From Chloroflexota bacterium (GTDB lineage Bacteria > Chloroflexota > Ktedonobacteria > Ktedonobacterales > Ktedonobacteraceae), in assembly GCA_005879655.1 (NCBI GenBank), contig VBJK01000409.1:1-6264 (forward strand): a stretch of 6,264 bases of DNA, written 5' to 3'. The number at the start of each line of letters is the position of its first letter. The stretch's first letter is position 1. This document shows, piece by piece, positions 3,424 through 6,264 of the stretch. Below the pieces are notes generated by a model. It was not told the origin of the DNA and made no database searches. It was given only the letters and a program-made list of their open reading frames with translations. The position numbers were made by a program, and so were the translations under genes.

Positions 3424-6264
3424 ATGGTACGGGCGTTTGTTGTATCACTGCTGCGTGTTTTGACAATTCTTTTCGCAGGAAACCTGCCAGTTGACGGATA
3501 GTGGGATAATCGTATATGCAGGTTGCATTCAAGTTGGTTGCATACCGTTTGTTGAGAGACCATATCCACTCCACGCCGCTAACCGAATCCAGTCCCATTT
3601 CTACAAAAGGTTTCTCTATATCGACATGGCTTTCTTGCATATACAAAGCTTGCGCTAAACTTCTGGCTAGCTCTTCCTCTAACCTTGGGGCAAGCTCAGG
3701 GTCTACCGTTGGCAATGCCGTTTGCTTATTCATATGTGAGAGCATGGAGTGATCTGCCAAAGGTCGTAACGCAACTCTATTTGTAGAGGCTGGATTGACA
3801 CTGCTGAACGTCGGTTCACTGATAGCTGTAGAGATCCAATAGCTCTCACGGGCAAATGGATAGGTCGGCAGGCTGATCCTACGCGGCAAGGTGGGGGCTG
3901 TAGGGATCGTACCTTGCGCCGATCCCGCCCTTACAGCATAGAGGAGTTTCCAGTCGATGGTTCCGCCCTTGACCCAGAACGAGAGCAGCTTTCCATACTT
4001 TCCTTTGCTCACCCAAGTTACGACCATTTTCTGGCCATCTTCGTCTGTGGCAAAGATGTCGATCGCGTCGTGCCGTTTCACCTGTCCACGATACCAATCG
4101 CCTTCCTTGTGTACCGAATCAGAGACATATCTGTGCAGCTTCTCCTCTAGTTCTTGCAGTGAACCAACCAGCATGGCCAGCCGTTCCTCCATCGCCTCCC
4201 GCCCTACTTGTAACGTGTAGGCCAGATCGTCGAGTCTACAAGCTCCATCGGCACATGCTTCCTTCTGTATCCAGGACAGAAGCTGCCGTACTTGCTCGTT
4301 AAGCTGCTCTTCGGTGCGAGCTGACAGCACGATGAGTGCTGGACCCGATGGACTGGCTTTTCTCACCCCATCGAGATAAGTCAGGTGGCTACAGGGCCGC
4401 TGCTTATCCATGTATTCTTCCAAGATCACGTGCGCATTGGAGCCACCAGCCCCAAACGAGGAGACCCCAGCACGCCTGGGAACCTCTTCAATACCTGGGA
4501 TTTGCGGTCGTTTCCACTCGCTCAGTTCCCGTTGCACCACAAATGGCGTGGCCTCGAAATCAATGTACGGATTGAGCGCCTCTGCATGCAGCGAGGGGAC
4601 TAGTTGCCCGTAACGCATCTGTAAGAGCGCTTTCGTTACACCAGCGATCCCAGCTGCACTCTCAGTATGCCCTATGTTCGACTTAACTGAGCCTATCGCA
4701 CAATACTGCTTGTTCTGAGTTTCCCCAGAGGCTATAAAGGCACGCGTCAATCCGGCTATTTCGATGGGGTCTCCCAACACGGTCCCGGTGCCGTGCGCTT
4801 CCACATAACTGATGGTTCTGGGATCTATTCCAGCTCTCTGTAATGCTTGTTTTATGACATCAGCTTGTGCGTGCGGATTGGGTACGGTGTAGCCATTGGT
4901 CTTGCCGCCGTGATTAATTGCGGTTGCCTTGATCACCCCATAAATATGATCCCCATCGGCTTCTGCCGACTTTAAGGGCTTTAAGAGAATGGCTCCCACA
5001 CCCTCCCCATCGACAAAGCCATCGGCGTTCTCCCCAAAGCTCTTACATTGATCGCTGGAGGCAAGCATCCCTAATTGTGAGAGCCGTACATAGTGGACGG
5101 GATCGACGATCAGATTAACTCCCCCGACAATCGCACACGCACTCGTCCCACTTATCAGACTCTCTACCGCGAAATGTAGCGCGGTTAACGACGACGAGCA
5201 GGCGGTATCAACAGCCACACTGGGCCCTTGTAACCCCAGTACAAAGGAGGCACGATTGGCAATGGACCAATATCTGGCTCCGGTCGGGTAATTGCCATTC
5301 ATCACTCCCACAAAAACCCCTACCGGGCCGTGTTCTCCAAGCCCGGCAGGAGTATAACCCGCGTCTTGGATGCATGTATAGCTTACTTCAAGGAATAGGC
5401 GCTCCTGGGGGTCCATCTGTTCGGACTCACGCGGCGAGATATGAAAAAACGAGGCATCGAAGCACTCAATATCCTCTAGAAAGCCACCCCATTTGGCGTA
5501 AATTGTAGGAACTGAACCTTGCGCCTGTGCGGGTCTTGACCCACGGGTAGCACCTTTTTCGGCCTGGAAATAGGACCTCCAATCCCAGCGTTCGGGAGGG
5601 ATTTCGCGGATTGCACTTTTTCCAGCTTTGAGAAGGTCCCAGAAGGCCAGCACATCCTTCGCCTCAGGATAGCGTCCAGCGATCCCAATAATAGCAATGT
5701 CCCTCTCTCTTGCAAAATCTCTTGACATGTTAGGTAGCGTGCTGTTAGAAGCACGCGCATCGGGAGAGACAGGAGGCAATGTCTGGTTTTCTTCATTCCT
5801 TCGATCTGTTAGAGGATACTGCAACGTAGATAAGGCAGTGGGTGCTACCTCTGCTATCTTATCGTCGCCTGCCCCGACCAAGTGCCGTAACGCCTCCTTC
5901 TGGGTGTGCAGGAAATGCTCTACCAGAGCATCGATCGTGGTATATTCAAAGAAGAGGGTAGTGCTGATCTGCTCCATGCTCGTGCGTAAGATCTCTGTCA
6001 GTTGGATCACTAGAATAGAGTCCAAGCCATAGTTAGTCAGTGGCTTGGTGGTATCGATCTTCGCGCTGGGAAGGTTAAGTACCTTTCCCACTAGTTCCTT
6101 CAAGTAGGCGCAGCTTTTCTCGCGGAGATCCATGTCTGTATTGGCCGAACAGGAGCAAGCTCTGTCCACAGCAGCCACGATAACCTGCTGACCAGCCTGC
6201 TGTATGTCCTGGGTAGGAAGGGAGATGGTCCCAAACCCTTCACTGCTTAATACCACTTGCCAGT
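3278..6264 (-). CDS. trans-AT polyketide synthase, ACP-KS-ACP segment (5' partial)
   Basis: Multidomain PKS segment that extends a polyketide chain held on phosphopantetheinyl ACPs in the cytoplasm. The frame is open to the window edge (a Trp and a Gln codon precede it), so the GTG at 6256-6254, used here as residue 1 for numbering, is probably internal. Order: short linker; ACP1 (about 44-118, Ser80 in GLDS); Pro/Ser-rich linker; KS1 (about 186-615, Cys353 in DTACSSS, His488 in EAHGTGT, His530 in NIGH); AT-docking-type linker ending LPTYPFARESYW (about 797-808); ACP2 (about 853-930, Ser891 in GLDS). There is no AT, KR, DH, ER or MT after KS1. The last 27 residues or so, after about residue 965, are an out-of-frame reading of KS2 and look non-native. 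The frame stops at 3280-3278 and overlaps the KS2 frame by up to 110 nt, so this is either a protein end or a frame break in a longer gene. Family assignment is very secure; the C-terminal end is not. Confidence 0.93.
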   Translation of the reverse strand, partial: WQVVLSSEGFGTISLPTQDIQQAGQQVIVAAVDRACSCSANTDMDLREKSCAYLKELVGKVLNLPSAKIDTTKPLTNYGLDSILVIQLTEILRTSMEQISTTLFFEYTTIDALVEHFLHTQKEALRHLVGAGDDKIAEVAPTALSTLQYPLTDRRNEENQTLPPVSPDARASNSTLPNMSRDFARERDIAIIGIAGRYPEAKDVLAFWDLLKAGKSAIREIPPERWDWRSYFQAEKGATRGSRPAQAQGSVPTIYAKWGGFLEDIECFDASFFHISPRESEQMDPQERLFLEVSYTCIQDAGYTPAGLGEHGPVGVFVGVMNGNYPTGARYWSIANRASFVLGLQGPSVAVDTACSSSLTALHFAVESLISGTSACAIVGGVNLIVDPVHYVRLSQLGMLASSDQCKSFGENADGFVDGEGVGAILLKPLKSAEADGDHIYGVIKATAINHGGKTNGYTVPNPHAQADVIKQALQRAGIDPRTISYVEAHGTGTVLGDPIEIAGLTRAFIASGETQNKQYCAIGSVKSNIGHTESAAGIAGVTKALLQMRYGQLVPSLHAEALNPYIDFEATPFVVQRELSEWKRPQIPGIEEVPRRAGVSSFGAGGSNAHVILEEYMDKQRPCSHLTYLDGVRKASPSGPALIVLSARTEEQLNEQVRQLLSWIQKEACADGACRLDDLAYTLQVGREAMEERLAMLVGSLQELEEKLHRYVSDSVHKEGDWYRGQVKRHDAIDIFATDEDGQKMVVTWVSKGKYGKLLSFWVKGGTIDWKLLYAVRAGSAQGTIPTAPTLPRRISLPTYPFARESYWISTAISEPTFSSVNPASTNRVALRPLADHSMLSHMNKQTALPTVDPELAPRLEEELARSLAQALYMQESHVDIEKPFVEMGLDSVSGVEWIWSLNKRYATNLNATCIYDYPTIRQLAGFLRKELSKHAAVIQQTPVPLIPTDFGLAPEAHAAPEERSQERGHSHCRHVRKISRCQPFDPILGQSG
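3467..3700 (-). other. ACP2 domain with beta-branching Trp signature
   Basis: Acyl carrier protein, residues about 853-930, with attachment Ser891 (codon 3586-3584) in EMGLDSVSGVEW. Trp897 lies six residues after the Ser, followed by IWSLNKRY and IYDYPT. A Trp at this position in a DSxxGVEW-like context is the published flag of ACPs recognised by HMG-CoA-synthase-type beta-branching cassettes. The domain follows KS1 with no ketoreductase, so a beta-keto group would be retained, which the HMGS chemistry requires. Only one such ACP is present, not the tandem pair common at these positions. Confidence 0.92.
3833..4411 (-). other. Post-KS1 AT-docking-type linker
   Basis: Residues about 616-808. 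In trans-AT PKSs this region after the KS is a remnant AT-docking fold. Seen here: VLSARTEEQL near 643-652, LDDLAYTLQVGRE near 675-687, TIDWKLLY near 766-773 and LPTYPFARESYW at 797-808. It lacks the GHSxG and catalytic His motifs of an AT. It carries an extra stretch between DWKLLY and PRRISLP, residues about 774-787, which coincides with a DNA palindrome (3898-3936). Confidence 0.85.
3898..3936. repeat. 39-nt palindromic element inside KS1 docking linker
   Basis: Imperfect hairpin: CTGTA (3898-3902) pairs with TACAG (3932-3936), and GGGATCG (3903-3909) pairs with CGATCCC (3920-3926), with a 5-nt bulge GCCCT on one arm and a 10-nt loop. It is translated in frame as about 13 residues (VRAGSAQGTIPTA region) that have no counterpart in the KS2 linker. 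Looks like an in-frame palindromic repeat insertion. Confidence 0.55.
4412..5701 (-). other. KS1 ketosynthase domain
   Basis: Beta-ketoacyl synthase, residues about 186-615 of the upstream segment, starting at RDIAIIGIAGRYP and ending near NAHVILEEY. Catalytic triad complete: Cys353 (codon 5200-5198) in VDTACSSS, His488 in VEAHGTGT, His530 in KSNIGHTE, so it should be a condensing KS rather than a non-elongating KS0. The SIANR motif upstream of the Cys is typical of trans-AT KSs. Two oddities compared with KS2: a 12-residue insertion (residues 240-251) before IYAKWGG, and a loop about 13 residues shorter just before SIANR. Substrate clade not assigned; KS phylogeny would be needed. Confidence 0.95.
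5504..5539. repeat. Related 36-nt segment inside KS1 N-terminal loop
   Basis: Encodes the 12-residue stretch SRPAQAQGSVPT (240-251) that KS2 lacks. Forward-strand bases TGTAGG, a 6-nt spacer and ACCTTGCGCC (5504-5525) match the element at 3899-3920 with the same spacing, 18 of 22 identical, and give AQG(S/T)(V/I)PT in both. It also contains most of a small inverted repeat, GGGTC/GACCC (5531-5542). Confidence 0.45.
5903..6127 (-). other. ACP1 domain (ends upstream module)
   Basis: Acyl carrier protein domain, residues about 44-118 of the upstream segment. The phosphopantetheine attachment serine is Ser80 (codon 6019-6017) in the motif YGLDSI, preceded by a first helix with YLKELVGKVL and followed by LFFEYTTIDALVEHF, the usual helix III pattern. 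The position six residues after the serine is Leu, not Trp, so it lacks the beta-branching flag seen in ACP2. It carries the product of a module whose KS lies outside the window and hands it to KS1. Confidence 0.93.
6147..6167. repeat. 21-bp repeat copy in pre-ACP1 linker
   Basis: Matches 99-119 (the core of the nested inverted repeat) at 19 of 21 bases, including CAAGCTCTGTCC. The two copies lie in different reading frames (ACP1 linker reads DRACSCS; KR-ACP3 linker reads RTELVPV), so the resemblance is at DNA level and not due to protein conservation. Both copies sit just before an ACP. Confidence 0.4.

Noticed and set aside
3833..4411. An integrated acyltransferase domain after KS1
   Set aside because: The region has the docking-linker motifs and length but no GHSxG or other AT catalytic motif; the same holds after KS2.
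6254..6256. GTG as the true start of the upstream PKS
   Set aside because: The frame is open to the window edge, no ribosome site can be seen, and beginning a protein a few residues before an ACP that closes a module would be unusual; treated as internal.

Overview
The window lies entirely within a modular type I polyketide synthase (PKS) locus read from the minus strand. No base stretch of more than about 100 nt is left uncovered by PKS coding sequence, and no promoter, terminator or RNA gene is visible. Acyltransferase (AT) domains are absent after both ketosynthases. Instead each KS is followed by the AT-docking-type linker that ends in an LPTYPFAR motif, which is the hallmark of trans-AT PKSs, where malonyl units are loaded by a free-standing AT encoded elsewhere. 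The host cannot be fixed from this sequence. Moderate GC, trans-AT architecture and small GTAGGG/CCCTAC-bounded palindromes are compatible with a Ktedonobacteria-like Chloroflexota member, but this is low-confidence inference (Firmicutes or others remain possible).

Layout in the direction of transcription (high to low coordinates). The window opens inside a PKS polypeptide: the frame is open to the edge, so the GTG near 6256 is probably internal. A short unassigned linker is followed by ACP1 (5903-6127), closing an upstream module. Next comes a minimal module, KS1 (4412-5701), docking linker (3833-4411) and ACP2 (3467-3700), with no reductive domain. ACP2 has a Trp six residues after its phosphopantetheine Ser, the published flag of ACPs that undergo HMG-CoA-synthase-type beta-branching. 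A third unit follows in another frame: KS2 (2086-3351), docking linker (1591-2085), a complete B-type ketoreductase (199-1503), and the first helix of ACP3 (1-60), cut by the window edge.

The join between ACP2 and KS2 is the main structural puzzle. The upstream reading frame runs 110 nt into KS2 out of frame and stops at 3278, while the KS2 frame opens just after a TGA at 3421-3423 with a possible ATG at 3387. Either these are two proteins with a long overlap, or (favoured) one polypeptide split by a +1 frame change (real, or a sequencing error).

Chemical reading, inferred from domain order: KS1 extends the chain and leaves a beta-keto group on ACP2. An HMGS cassette in trans (not in the window) would convert this to a beta-branch. 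KS2 then takes over the branched chain, extends it, and the KR reduces the new beta-keto group to a D-configured hydroxyl on ACP3.

Beyond the PKS logic, several small palindromic DNA elements sit in loops and linkers of the PKS. One is a 39-nt hairpin that coincides with a 13-residue in-frame expansion of the KS1 docking linker relative to KS2. A related 36-nt segment coincides with a 12-residue insertion in the KS1 N-terminal loop. This resembles in-frame palindromic repeats colonising protein-coding genes and is the most unusual non-enzymatic signal here.
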